From positions 124,001-188,000 of the forward strand of contig FZLS01000001.1 of the NCBI GenBank assembly GCA_900197625.1: 64,000 bases of DNA, read 5' to 3'. The position numbers and the translations under genes were made by a program. This document shows, one piece after another, positions 1-8,205 of this stretch. Under the pieces are notes generated by a model. That model ran no database searches. It was given only the letters and a program-made list of their open reading frames with translations, and was not told where the DNA came from. Within the stretch, counting starts at the first letter, position 1; the number at the start of each line of letters is the position of its first letter. Origin of the DNA: Rhodobacteraceae bacterium Water-Bin34 (lineage in GTDB: Bacteria > Pseudomonadota > Alphaproteobacteria > Rhodobacterales > Rhodobacteraceae).

Positions 1-258
1 GATGTTGAAGCATTAAAATTTGCATATGAGAGTACTCCAACGTCACGTGTTGGTATAAATAGTAATATAAGTACAGATTTAAAAGTTAATCATAATGTAA
101 AAATTAAACCTGCCGGGGAATCATCAGATCCAACAGTTTCAGGAAATTTGAGATATTTGGACAGTTCGTCTATTGCTATTGATCACCATTCAGATGAAAC
201 TGGAAATATAGCTATTCATTTTCCTGTATCTGGCTATGAAATATTAAAAAGTGGATAA
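1..258 (+). CDS. C-terminal fragment of an unidentified protein (partial)
   Basis: An open frame runs from the first base of the window to a TAA at 256-258 and gives the last 85 residues of a protein whose start lies outside. The visible part has no hydrophobic segment. It ends in an alternating, beta-like stretch (IAIDHHSDETGNIAIHF) and a short tail. I do not recognise the family and assign no function. The frame is supported by its uninterrupted length from the edge and by a following gene with its own ribosome binding site. Confidence 0.6.
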   Translation, partial: DVEALKFAYESTPTSRVGINSNISTDLKVNHNVKIKPAGESSDPTVSGNLRYLDSSSIAIDHHSDETGNIAIHFPVSGYEILKSG

Positions 259-307
259 GATCTAAAAAAATTATTTATACTTAAACACACTTCTAAAGGA
301 TTAAGAA

Positions 308-487
308 ATGTCTATGTCCGGAGCTCCAAAAGAGAAAACTGATCAAGCTTTAATTGATGAATTTTTAAAAAAAGGTGGCAAAATAACAAAAGGTAAGACC
401 AAGCCTATGAAGCATGAATTGGGCTTAAGTAATAATGTATGGAATAATCCACTAACAAAAGATGAAAAAAAATCTTTAAAAAAGTAG
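308..487 (+). CDS. Small basic hypothetical protein, 59 aa
   Basis: ATG at 308 is preceded by AAAGGA at 295-300, a good ribosome binding site, and the frame stops at TAG 485-487. The 59-residue product is lysine-rich with no membrane segment. Its core (FLKKGGKITKGKTKPM) resembles short conserved proteins of marine alphaproteobacteria that carry a FLxKGGKxT motif, but I cannot name the family. It lies 49 bp after the partial gene on the same strand and could share its transcript. The coding call rests on the binding site, the amino-acid pattern and the same-strand context. Confidence 0.55.
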   Translation: MSMSGAPKEKTDQALIDEFLKKGGKITKGKTKPMKHELGLSNNVWNNPLTKDEKKSLKK

Positions 488-786
488 AATTTTGACAATT
501 TCATAAGTTTCTTGATTTATAAAATAAGTTCTTCATAATGAATACAACGTGTCTACTTGTTATTCGTAAAGAGTTATATCCATGCTCATAGTAGGCACGT
601 TTTCGCTTTAAATCGGGACAAGTAATGCATTTATTTTACAAAGTTAAATTATATAAGCATATTTAATTCAACGCACTTAAGTCACTCCACTGCTTGAGTG
701 CGTCAGGTATCAAATTTATATCTCTGATTTTATCTCATTATTTCTAATGTATTTCAGTACTAATGTACTGCCATTAATTATTAGTC
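488..786. other. Gene-free stretch with stem-loops and a promoter-like element
   Basis: No convincing coding frame is seen. There is a promoter-like TTGACA (492-497) with TATAAA at 518-523. A long-loop inverted repeat (547-557 with 590-600) is followed by TTTT. A second 11-bp stem-loop is at 671-703. A short CAGTAC/GTACTG hairpin at 755-770 lies just past the 3' end of the tRNA-Cys gene and could help end its transcript, though it lacks a U-run. The region may encode a small RNA, but nothing matches an RNA family I can name. Confidence 0.4.
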
Positions 787-860
787 TGGAGGCGAGTACC
801 GGAATCGAACCGGTGTACACGGATTTGCAATCCGCTGCGTCACCACTCCGCCAACTCGCC
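787..860 (-). tRNA. tRNA-Cys (GCA)
   Basis: Read on the minus strand, a full cloverleaf is visible. The acceptor stem GGCGAGT pairs with ACTCGCC. The T arm is CCGGTTCGATTCCGG. The anticodon loop TTGCAAA carries anticodon GCA. The 3' CCA is encoded. Length is 74 nt. No other tRNA or rRNA is next to it. Confidence 0.95.
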
Positions 861-1019
861 GCCTGATGTGGTATAAAGCGCTATACCAACGAGAGATATG
901 TGGTGCAAGATGAAACGTAGAGTTTTGTTAAGCTTTTAATATCTAAAAGATGAATTTTCTGGTTAACTGCAATCTTATTATCATATAAGCATATTAGATT
1001 GCAAAAATGAGAAACAAAG

Positions 1020-2474
1020 ATGGTAAAATCTATAATGATACAAGGTGCTGGCTCTAACGTTGGCAAATCAATGATTGTTGCAGGCCTATGTAGAGCTTTT
1101 ACAAATAGAGGTCTGAAAGTTTTACCATTCAAACCACAAAATATGTCAAACAATGCTTCTGTAACCACAGATGGTGGAGAAATAGGAAGAGCTCAAGCCA
1201 TGCAAGCAATGGCATGTGGTGTGAGTCCAGTAATTGATATGAACCCTGTATTACTAAAACCTGAATCGGATATTGGTTCACAAGTCATAGTTCAAGGCCA
1301 AAGACTAACTACTGTCAAAGCAAGAGATTATGCACAGTTAAAATCGACATTAATGCCACGCGTTATGGAAAGCTTTAACAAATTATCTGAAAAAGCCGAT
1401 TTGATTATAGTTGAAGGAGCAGGCAGCCCTGCAGAAACAAATCTGCGAGCTGGTGATATTGCTAATATGGGATTTGCACAAGCTGCAAACATTCCGGTTT
1501 TATTGGTTGGTGATATCGATAGAGGAGGTGTCATTGCACAATTGGTTGGAACACATTCAATTCTAGACGCTGATGATTTATCAAGAATAAAAGGCTTTAT
1601 GATTAATAAGTTCAGAGGTGATGTAACATTGTTTGATGGAGGATTAACGGAGATAATAAAACATACTAAGTGGACATCTTTGGGGGTTTTGCCATGGTTT
1701 ACAGGTGCATCATATTTACCTGCTGAAGATGCATCAGACATAAAACCAAAATCTCTGGGATCTGGATTTAAAATTGTAGTACCAAAATTTTCGCGAATAG
1801 CAAATTTTGATGATTTAGATCCCCTTTCGGCTGATCCTAATATATCTGTAGAGATAATTTCTGCAGGTCAACCATTACCACTTGATGCAGATCTTGTTCT
1901 TTTACCAGGAACTAAATCAACAATTGGTGATTTGAAATTTTTCAGGAATCAGGGTTGGGATATTGATTTGGCAGCTCACGTAAGGGCTGGTGGTCAGGTT
2001 TTAGGCATTTGTGGTGGATATCAAATGTTAGGTCAAGAAATAGTAGATATTGAAGGTATAGAGGGTGCCCCAGGAAGATATCAGGGACTGGGATATTTGA
2101 ATGTGGTAACAGAAATGCATGTAGAAAAAAAATTAGCTTTCGTTTCTGGGATTGACTTAATTTCAGGATCAAAAATTGAGGGGTATGAGATTCATATTGG
2201 CCAAACAAGTGGAACTGATTGTAATAATAATTGGTTGGTAATTGATAATAATAAATCTGGAGCATCCTCAAAAGATGGTAAAATCCAAGGGTGTTATATC
2301 CATGGTCTTTTTTCTTCTGATGAATTTAGAAAAAATTATTTAGAACGTATTGGTGCAATCAATATTAAAAGCGAATATTCTGCAAAAGTTGAGAAAACTT
2401 TAGAAGACCTTGCAAAGCATATTGAGAAAAACTGTGATTTAGATGAGATATTAAAGATCGCATCAGATAAATAA
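1020..2474 (+). CDS. cobQ: Cobyric acid synthase CobQ
   Basis: ATP- and glutamine-dependent amidation of adenosylcobyrinic acid a,c-diamide to cobyric acid, a cytoplasmic step of cobalamin synthesis. The 484-residue length is normal. The N-terminal dethiobiotin-synthetase-like domain opens with QGAGSNVGKS (residues 8-17) and KPQNMSNNA. The C-terminal type-1 glutamine amidotransferase domain has the nucleophile Cys331 in GICGGYQMLG and a catalytic-type His428 in CYIHGLF. No other cobalamin gene is in the window, so whether the cell makes B12 de novo or salvages intermediates cannot be told here. It converges on tolC with 2 bp between the stops. Confidence 0.95.
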   Translation: MVKSIMIQGAGSNVGKSMIVAGLCRAFTNRGLKVLPFKPQNMSNNASVTTDGGEIGRAQAMQAMACGVSPVIDMNPVLLKPESDIGSQVIVQGQRLTTVKARDYAQLKSTLMPRVMESFNKLSEKADLIIVEGAGSPAETNLRAGDIANMGFAQAANIPVLLVGDIDRGGVIAQLVGTHSILDADDLSRIKGFMINKFRGDVTLFDGGLTEIIKHTKWTSLGVLPWFTGASYLPAEDASDIKPKSLGSGFKIVVPKFSRIANFDDLDPLSADPNISVEIISAGQPLPLDADLVLLPGTKSTIGDLKFFRNQGWDIDLAAHVRAGGQVLGICGGYQMLGQEIVDIEGIEGAPGRYQGLGYLNVVTEMHVEKKLAFVSGIDLISGSKIEGYEIHIGQTSGTDCNNNWLVIDNNKSGASSKDGKIQGCYIHGLFSSDEFRKNYLERIGAINIKSEYSAKVEKTLEDLAKHIEKNCDLDEILKIASDK

Positions 2475-2476
2475 TT

Positions 2477-3802
2477 TTATCTATTTTGCAATTTTTCTAA
2501 AATCTTAATCCTTGCTTTACCCAAAGGTGAAGCGTTTAAAACTTTATCATAATCAATTGTAGAATTGTGTCTTTGAATTTCTAAATTCAAATTCGATGGC
2601 GTCAGTTGCCCCATTTCTGAGAGAACATTATAAGCTTGGACTTGTTCATCACGAAGTGCTGAAACTAAATTTGATCGCGCCGATAGTAGTTCTTGCTCAG
2701 CATCTAAAACATCCAAGGTAGTTCGAGATCCTAAATTAGATTCTTCACGAATACCTTCAAAAGCTATTTTAGATGCTTCAATTTGAGCTTCACTTGCTTT
2801 AATTGCCGCAACTGCTGCTAACCACGATGAATGATATAGCTGAAGATTTGATTTAGTTGTTAGTAATGCATTATCTAGGGCATACTTACTTATATTTTTA
2901 TCATTAATTGCAGCGCGTCGTTTGCTTCTTAAATCTCCACCTTTGTATAATGGAATAGTTGCTTGTATCGTCGCTCCAGTAGAAGAAGTAATCGTTGAAC
3001 CAGTTTTCGTTGATATGCTACCTGTAATTGTTGGGCCACCAATTCTTCTTGAAGCGCTAACTTTAAGTTCAGCTACTTTAAGCTGAAGTTTGGCAGAAAG
3101 TATTCGTGGGTGGTTTTCCATTGCTATTTCTTCAGCTCTGGAAAATATAATGGGTATATTTGGGTGCTCTGGAGGAGTAGCTAAATCACCATGGTTTTCA
3201 CCGACTATTAACAGATAAGAAGCGCTTTTACCTGAGAGGATTGCTTTTCGTTGTTCAACATTACTCACAGCAAGTGCAAGTCTAGCTTCAGTTTGGCTTA
3301 CATCTGTTCGGGTTACTTCACCAACTTCAAAACGATTTTTTGCAGCTCTTAATTGTTCCTTGATAACTTTTATATTACTTTTTGCTAAATCTAAATTTGC
3401 TTGAGCCTGTCGTAAGTCCATAAATATTGTGATGGCTTTAAGCAAATTATCTTGTTCAGCTTTAATTAACAATTCTCTCTCAGCTAATATGGAATATTTT
3501 GCTGCGTCAATTAAGTTAAAAGATTTACCTCCATCATATAATAATTGACTGATGGTTAAATTGGCAGAATTTGCATTATTATCATCTAAATTTTGCGATA
3601 ATGTTGCGCTTAAACTTGGTTTTATTAAAGATTTTTGTTGAACTAAGTTTTCATTAAACTTGAGAATTTTTTCTCTTTGCTGAGCAATATAAAAATTATT
3701 TTTATAGGTAGATTCGAGTGAAGATTTAAGGCTAGTTTCATTCGCATGGCCGGGTAAGGCAATTAAATGAATTATTATAAAACTAAATATAAATCTAAAC
3801 AT
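2477..3802 (-). CDS. tolC: TolC family outer membrane efflux protein
   Basis: Outer-membrane channel component of type I secretion or tripartite efflux. The chosen ATG (3802) begins a clear signal peptide (MFRFIFSFIIIHL, predicted cleavage after PGHA) and follows AAGGG. A longer frame to 3859 would put 19 polar residues before the signal and overlap the upstream gene. The mature part has two OEP-type repeats rich in heptad helices (about residues 40-220 and 235-420), typical of TolC. Length 441 is normal. It follows the Pcm-like gene by about 50 bp and is probably co-transcribed, an arrangement common in alphaproteobacteria. No inner-membrane pump is adjacent. Confidence 0.9.
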   Translation of the reverse strand: MFRFIFSFIIIHLIALPGHANETSLKSSLESTYKNNFYIAQQREKILKFNENLVQQKSLIKPSLSATLSQNLDDNNANSANLTISQLLYDGGKSFNLIDAAKYSILAERELLIKAEQDNLLKAITIFMDLRQAQANLDLAKSNIKVIKEQLRAAKNRFEVGEVTRTDVSQTEARLALAVSNVEQRKAILSGKSASYLLIVGENHGDLATPPEHPNIPIIFSRAEEIAMENHPRILSAKLQLKVAELKVSASRRIGGPTITGSISTKTGSTITSSTGATIQATIPLYKGGDLRSKRRAAINDKNISKYALDNALLTTKSNLQLYHSSWLAAVAAIKASEAQIEASKIAFEGIREESNLGSRTTLDVLDAEQELLSARSNLVSALRDEQVQAYNVLSEMGQLTPSNLNLEIQRHNSTIDYDKVLNASPLGKARIKILEKLQNR

Positions 3803-3851
3803 AGGAACCCTTGTTGTATTTCGTCTATATCTATCTTTATTTAAAATTAAA

Positions 3852-4508
3852 TCAAACAAAAGTGAATGACTTTGACTCAGAAAAATCTTTGATTATAGGC
3901 GCTGTAGCATCAAATTCTGAACGCCATGTAATATCTGACCCCCTTTTTATGCCTAAAAAGCATTGTCCCATTGCCCCATCGGTAAATATTGAAATAATTC
4001 TACCGCCATCTTTTAATTGATCTTTCAAATTTTTAGATATTTTTTGTACACCACCTTGAATTATGATCACATCATAGAGGCCATGTTTTTCATCTCCATC
4101 ATAGAGATTTCCTGATATGACTATTGCATTATCAACACCTTCGTCTTCAAGAGCTTTTCGGGCAAATTCTGCCATATCAATATTGGATTCCAAAGCCACA
4201 ACAGCTTGGGCTAATTTTGCGATTACCGCTGTGGAATATCCTGTGCTACAACCAACATCTAATACTAGCTCTTCTGACCGTATAGATATAGCATCTAGCA
4301 TTTTTGCAAATATTCTAGGATCTAATATTACACGATTATCTGGAAGAGTTATATGTTCACCTACATAAGCAACAGATTGCTTTTCCAGTGGTACATACTT
4401 TTCTTTTGGCGTTTTTAATAATGCATCAATAATTGGGTATTTGGTTACATCAGATGGCCTTACCTGACAATCAACCATAGCTTCGCGTGCTGTTTGAAAA
4501 TTAGTCAT
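3852..4508 (-). CDS. Protein-L-isoaspartate O-methyltransferase-like protein
   Basis: 218-residue Rossmann-fold SAM-dependent methyltransferase of the Pcm family. SAM motif I is LVLDVGCSTGYSTAVIA (about residues 78-94), followed by an acidic ALES strand end. Canonical Pcm enzymes have a conserved Gln/Ser-rich substrate loop before motif I. Here that region reads LPDNRVILDPRIFAKML, so repair of isoaspartyl residues is not assured. It sits directly upstream of tolC on the same strand. The family is clear, but the substrate is not. Confidence 0.8.
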   Translation of the reverse strand: MTNFQTAREAMVDCQVRPSDVTKYPIIDALLKTPKEKYVPLEKQSVAYVGEHITLPDNRVILDPRIFAKMLDAISIRSEELVLDVGCSTGYSTAVIAKLAQAVVALESNIDMAEFARKALEDEGVDNAIVISGNLYDGDEKHGLYDVIIIQGGVQKISKNLKDQLKDGGRIISIFTDGAMGQCFLGIKRGSDITWRSEFDATAPIIKDFSESKSFTFV

Positions 4509-4914
4509 TAGTGATATCTACTTATAAATGAATAAACTTATTTATCCTGTTTTGGCATAGCTAAATTGGATGGGCAATAGCGTGTTGCGAATCTTGTAAA
4601 TATAATACGAAAATATTAATTTATCTATAATAATGAGCAGCAAAAAATTTACCTTTAGATAAAAATTTAGAATACAAATAACTAATATTTTGGTATTCTT
4701 TAAGCCCTGGATATTTGTCATGAATCTTAATTCAACTTAAAGATGCATTTTATTAAAAAATCTAAACTACTGATAATTATGTTTTATTTTTAATTTAACT
4801 TTTCAAAATTAAAACTTTTAAAAAAATATACTATTGAAATTATGTGTGCAAAAACATTGTATACAAGAATGTATAATTAAAATACAAAAATATTTTTTAA
4901 ACTGGTAAATATAG

Positions 4915-4945
4915 TTGACCAATTTAGCACACATGCTAATATAAT
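4915..4945 (+). promoter_or_regulatory. Candidate promoter of the TRAP operon with operator-like palindrome
   Basis: TTGACC at 4915-4920 resembles a -35 box, and TATAAT at 4940-4945 (or TAATAT at 4937-4942) a -10 box. The inverted repeat TTAGCA-CACA-TGCTAA (4924-4939) fills the spacer, where a bound repressor would block polymerase. The regulator is unknown. The exact -10 box is uncertain because the spacing to the perfect TATAAT is 19 bp. Confidence 0.4.
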
Positions 4946-4995
4946 TATATGTTAATTATTTTTAATTAGTTAATTAATTATAGATTTTTGATAAC

Positions 4996-5007
4996 ATTGT
5001 TAACAAT
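4996..5007. promoter_or_regulatory. 12-bp palindrome upstream of dctP
   Basis: ATTGTTAACAAT is a perfect palindrome 60 bp before the dctP start codon and just downstream of the candidate promoter. A partial repeat (TTGTTAA) follows at once. This is a likely protein-binding site, perhaps for the regulator of substrate-induced uptake. No regulator gene is adjacent. Confidence 0.4.
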
Positions 5008-5067
5008 TGTTAAAATGCAAAATTTATTTTGCCAATAACAATTATTTCACATCCTTGGGAGGGGAAT

Positions 5068-6162
5068 ATGACAGATAAATTAAACCGTAGAAAATTTCTG
5101 CGTGGTACTGCAGTAGCTGGCGCAGCTACTCTTGCTACACCAGCAATTGCTGATGGTCACGCAACTACTTTAAAAATGCAAGCTGCATGGGGTGGTGGGA
5201 TATTCCTAGAGAATGCTCAGTCTTATGTAGATCGCGTTCACGCAATGGCAGGCAATTCATTGAAGATTGACTTATTAGCAGTTAATTCAGTTGTTAAAAC
5301 GTCACAAATGCAAGATGCTGTACACCGTGGTGTTCTAGATGCATGTCACTATGTGCCAGCATATTGGTATTCAAAGTCAAAAACAGCTTCACTATTTGGT
5401 ACTGGTCCATGTTTTGGCTGGTCATCACAAGAAGTGCTTGGCTGGGTAAACTATGGCGGGGGTCAGGAACTGTTTGATGAATTGATGGGTGATCTAGGTT
5501 TGAACCTTGTTTCATTTTTCAACTCTCCAATGCCAGCGCAGCCATTAGGATGGTTTAAAGAAGAGATAAAGAGTGCTTCTCAAATGGAGGGCTTGAAATA
5601 CCGAACAGTCGGCTTGGCTGCTGACGTATTGCTAGAAATGGGAATGTCTGTTGTTCAATTGCCAGGTGGTGAAATTCAGCCAGCAATGAAATCAGGATTA
5701 ATTGATGCGGCTGAATACAATAACCCGACATCAGATCGTGATTTTGGTATGCAGGATGTATCAAAAGATTATCACTTAGCATCATTCCACCAGTCTCAGG
5801 AATTCTTTGAAGTTTCATTCAACAAGAAGAAATTTAATAAGTTGCCAGAAGAACTTCAGGCGATACTGAAATATGCTTCTGAAGCTGAAAACTCAAACTT
5901 CTATTGGAATAACACAAAAAGATATTCTGATGATCTTGAGAAATTACAGTCTGAGCACGGTGTAAATGTTCACAGAACACCTGATAGTGTTATGCAGGCA
6001 CAATTAGAAGCTTGGGATGTTGTGACTGACAGAATTGCTGGTGAAGACGCGTTCTTTGCTAAGGTTATTGAAAGTCAAAAAGCATATGCTAAAAATGTTA
6101 TGGGTTATTTAAATCTTAACCAACCTGATTACAAATTAGCTTACAAGCATTATTTTGGTTAA
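5068..6162 (+). CDS. dctP: TRAP transporter substrate-binding protein (DctP family)
   Basis: Periplasmic solute receptor of a tripartite ATP-independent periplasmic transporter. The start at ATG 5068 has the very strong site GGGAGGGG (5057-5064) and gives a twin-arginine type signal (NRRKFL, residues 6-11, then an Ala-rich segment ending AIADGHA). A longer TTG start at 5029 would bury the signal. The 364-residue receptor has the LPGGEIQPAMKSGLIDAAEY block of the TakP/2-oxoacid-type subgroup and a likely carboxylate-binding Arg179 in KYRTVG. The substrate is probably an organic acid, but the identity is not readable. A terminator-like hairpin follows immediately. Confidence 0.9.
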   Translation: MTDKLNRRKFLRGTAVAGAATLATPAIADGHATTLKMQAAWGGGIFLENAQSYVDRVHAMAGNSLKIDLLAVNSVVKTSQMQDAVHRGVLDACHYVPAYWYSKSKTASLFGTGPCFGWSSQEVLGWVNYGGGQELFDELMGDLGLNLVSFFNSPMPAQPLGWFKEEIKSASQMEGLKYRTVGLAADVLLEMGMSVVQLPGGEIQPAMKSGLIDAAEYNNPTSDRDFGMQDVSKDYHLASFHQSQEFFEVSFNKKKFNKLPEELQAILKYASEAENSNFYWNNTKRYSDDLEKLQSEHGVNVHRTPDSVMQAQLEAWDVVTDRIAGEDAFFAKVIESQKAYAKNVMGYLNLNQPDYKLAYKHYFG

Positions 6163-6171
6163 TTAGTATAT

Positions 6172-6203
6172 AAATGAGGGCCAGTTTGGCCCTCATTTTT
6201 TTT
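6172..6203 (+). terminator. Terminator-like hairpin between dctP and dctQ
   Basis: AAATGAGGGCC (6172-6182) pairs perfectly with GGCCCTCATTT (6188-6198) around a 5-nt loop and is followed by a run of T to 6203. This is a textbook intrinsic terminator placed right after the receptor gene. It would leave most transcripts encoding only the abundant binding protein, with readthrough supplying the membrane subunits. Confidence 0.85.
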
Positions 6204-6221
6204 ATTACAAGGAGAAGATAT

Positions 6222-6773
6222 TTGCTCAAAGTTGTTCATGGAATTGAAGGCCTTAGTATTTGGGTTGGTAGAGCATTTGGTTGGTGTATTTTGATTTTAA
6301 CACTCTCCGTGTCTTATGAAGTCTTTATGCGTTATGTGTTAAATTCACCCACAGTCTGGGCTTTTGACATGATGATACAAATGTATGGAGCGTTATTCTT
6401 AATGGCTGGCCCATATGCTCTCGCCCAAGACACTCACGTAAGAGGGGATGTTTTGTACAGATTATTTTCTAAAAAATGGCAGGCTAGATTAGATTTTCTT
6501 TTATATCTTTTATTTTTCTTTCCAGGAATTTTAGCTTTATTTTGGTACGGCTGGGAAATCGCATCTGATAGTTGGAGATATAAAGAGGTAAGCTGGAACA
6601 GCCCTGCAAGAATTCAAATCTACTTTTTCAAAACATTGATACCATTAGCTGGTGCTTTGATGTTACTTCAAGGGGTTGCAGAGCTCATCAGGTGTTGGTC
6701 AGCTATGAAAACTGGTGTGTGGATGGAAAGACTTGATGACGTACGAGAAACTGAAGATATGTTAACAGATTGA
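6222..6773 (+). CDS. dctQ: TRAP transporter small permease (DctQ family)
   Basis: Small four-helix membrane subunit that works with DctM. I choose TTG at 6222 because AAGGAG stands at 6209-6214. The in-frame ATG at 6174 lies inside the terminator stem and would add a non-family hydrophobic leader. The product is 183 residues with four membrane segments and the family-typical sequences YEVFMRYVLNSPTVWAFD and PYALAQDTHVRGDVLY. It is transcribed with dctM 67 bp downstream. Confidence 0.9.
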   Translation: MLKVVHGIEGLSIWVGRAFGWCILILTLSVSYEVFMRYVLNSPTVWAFDMMIQMYGALFLMAGPYALAQDTHVRGDVLYRLFSKKWQARLDFLLYLLFFFPGILALFWYGWEIASDSWRYKEVSWNSPARIQIYFFKTLIPLAGALMLLQGVAELIRCWSAMKTGVWMERLDDVRETEDMLTD

Positions 6774-6840
6774 ACCTCTAAAACTACACCTAACTCTTAA
6801 GTTTGATAACTTATTTTAAGCATTTACGAAAGTTACTAAA

Positions 6841-8205
6841 ATGACAAATCCAGAAGTTGCAATACTAATGCTATGCATGTTTATCATGTTAGTTTTGTTA
6901 GGGTTTCCTATTGCATTTACACTAATCGCAATGGGAGTAGGTTTTGGTTATTATGCCTATTACGATGGCCCACCAGAAATATTTTCTGAAATATTTGATA
7001 ATAATATATTCTATTTGCTCAACCAGAATACTTATTCTGTCATGGAAAATGATACACTAGTCGCAATACCACTTTTCCTATTTATGGGATATGTTGTTGA
7101 ACGTGCAAATATTGTTAACAGATTATTCTTTTCTCTCTACATGGCAGCTAGAAACCTTCCGGGGTCGCTTGCCATTGCTGCACTCATAACCTGTGCAGTA
7201 TTTTCAACTGCTTCTGGCATTGTTGGTGCAGTTGTAACGTTAATGGGTCTTCTAGCATATCCTGCAATGGCAAATGCAAATTACAATAAAAGCTTTGCAT
7301 CAGGAGTTATTTGTGCTGGTGGAACACTTGGAATTCTCATTCCACCTTCAATAATGTTGATAGTTTATGCGGCAATAGGTAATCTTTCCCCATTACGTCT
7401 ATATGCAGCGGCAGTCTTTCCGGGCTTATTACTTGCTGGATTTTATATAGTCTATGTTATTATGAGAGTATGGTGGAACCCATCAATTGCGCCAAAACCT
7501 AGCATGGATGACGTGCCTCCTAAACGTCAGATTTATTGGGATTTATTAGTTTCTTTTGTTCCACTAACTTTATTGATTACAGTCGTACTTGGCTCAATTC
7601 TTGGTGGATTAGCTACACCCGCTGAAGCTGCAGCCATGGGTGCTCTGGGGGGTATTATACTCGCTGTATGTTATAGATCGATGACATGGGAAAAGCTCAA
7701 AGAGAGTGTGTTCTTGACTGCTAAAGCAACTGCTATGGTCTGTTGGTTATTTGTAGGGTCATGGACTTTTGCTTCTGTTTTTTCATATCTAGGTGGTCAT
7801 GACTTAATTTCACATTGGGTCATTGGTATGGATTTAACTACAATTCAGTTCTTGATTTTAGCGCAGCTGATTATTTTTATTCTTGGTTGGCCGCTAGAAT
7901 GGTCAGAAATATTGATTATATTTGTTCCAATTTTTCTTCCATTGTTAGAACCTTTTGGAGTGAATCCTTACTTCTTCGCAATGTTGGTAGCACTAAATTT
8001 ACAAACCTCCTTTCTGACGCCACCAATGGCTATGTCTGCATATTATTTAAAAGGTGTTTTGAAAAATCAAATTGAACTGATTGATATATTTAAAGGTATT
8101 ATGCCATATCTTGGTATTGTCATCTTCACTATGGTTCTCATGTACATTTATCCTGGAATTGCTTTATGGTTCCCAGACTATTTATTTGGTGAATACATCC
8201 CATGA
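6841..8205 (+). CDS. dctM: TRAP transporter large permease (DctM family)
   Basis: 454-residue inner-membrane subunit that couples sodium-driven import of the receptor-bound substrate. It is strongly hydrophobic throughout with about twelve helices, and carries DctM signatures such as FSTASGIVGAVVTLMGLLAYPAM in the first half and SFLTPPMAMSAYYLKG near the end. The stop overlaps the amidase start by four bases (ATGA at 8202-8205), so translation is probably coupled. No clear ribosome binding site precedes ATG 6841. Confidence 0.93.
   Translation: MTNPEVAILMLCMFIMLVLLGFPIAFTLIAMGVGFGYYAYYDGPPEIFSEIFDNNIFYLLNQNTYSVMENDTLVAIPLFLFMGYVVERANIVNRLFFSLYMAARNLPGSLAIAALITCAVFSTASGIVGAVVTLMGLLAYPAMANANYNKSFASGVICAGGTLGILIPPSIMLIVYAAIGNLSPLRLYAAAVFPGLLLAGFYIVYVIMRVWWNPSIAPKPSMDDVPPKRQIYWDLLVSFVPLTLLITVVLGSILGGLATPAEAAAMGALGGIILAVCYRSMTWEKLKESVFLTAKATAMVCWLFVGSWTFASVFSYLGGHDLISHWVIGMDLTTIQFLILAQLIIFILGWPLEWSEILIIFVPIFLPLLEPFGVNPYFFAMLVALNLQTSFLTPPMAMSAYYLKGVLKNQIELIDIFKGIMPYLGIVIFTMVLMYIYPGIALWFPDYLFGEYIP

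Larger units (their letters stand above)
4509..5067. other. Long AT-rich divergent intergenic region upstream of the TRAP operon
   Basis: About 560 bp of very AT-rich DNA between the divergent pcm-like and dctP genes, with no credible coding frame. It holds a promoter-like TTGACC/TATAAT pair (4915-4945) with an embedded perfect 6-4-6 inverted repeat. A separate perfect 12-bp palindrome lies at 4996-5007. These probably control the TRAP operon. The pcm-proximal half (4509-4860) shows nothing specific to me. Confidence 0.5.

Noticed and set aside
6174-6176. ATG 6174 as the start of dctQ
   Set aside because: It is inside the stem of a terminator-like hairpin, has no ribosome binding site, and adds residues unlike the family.
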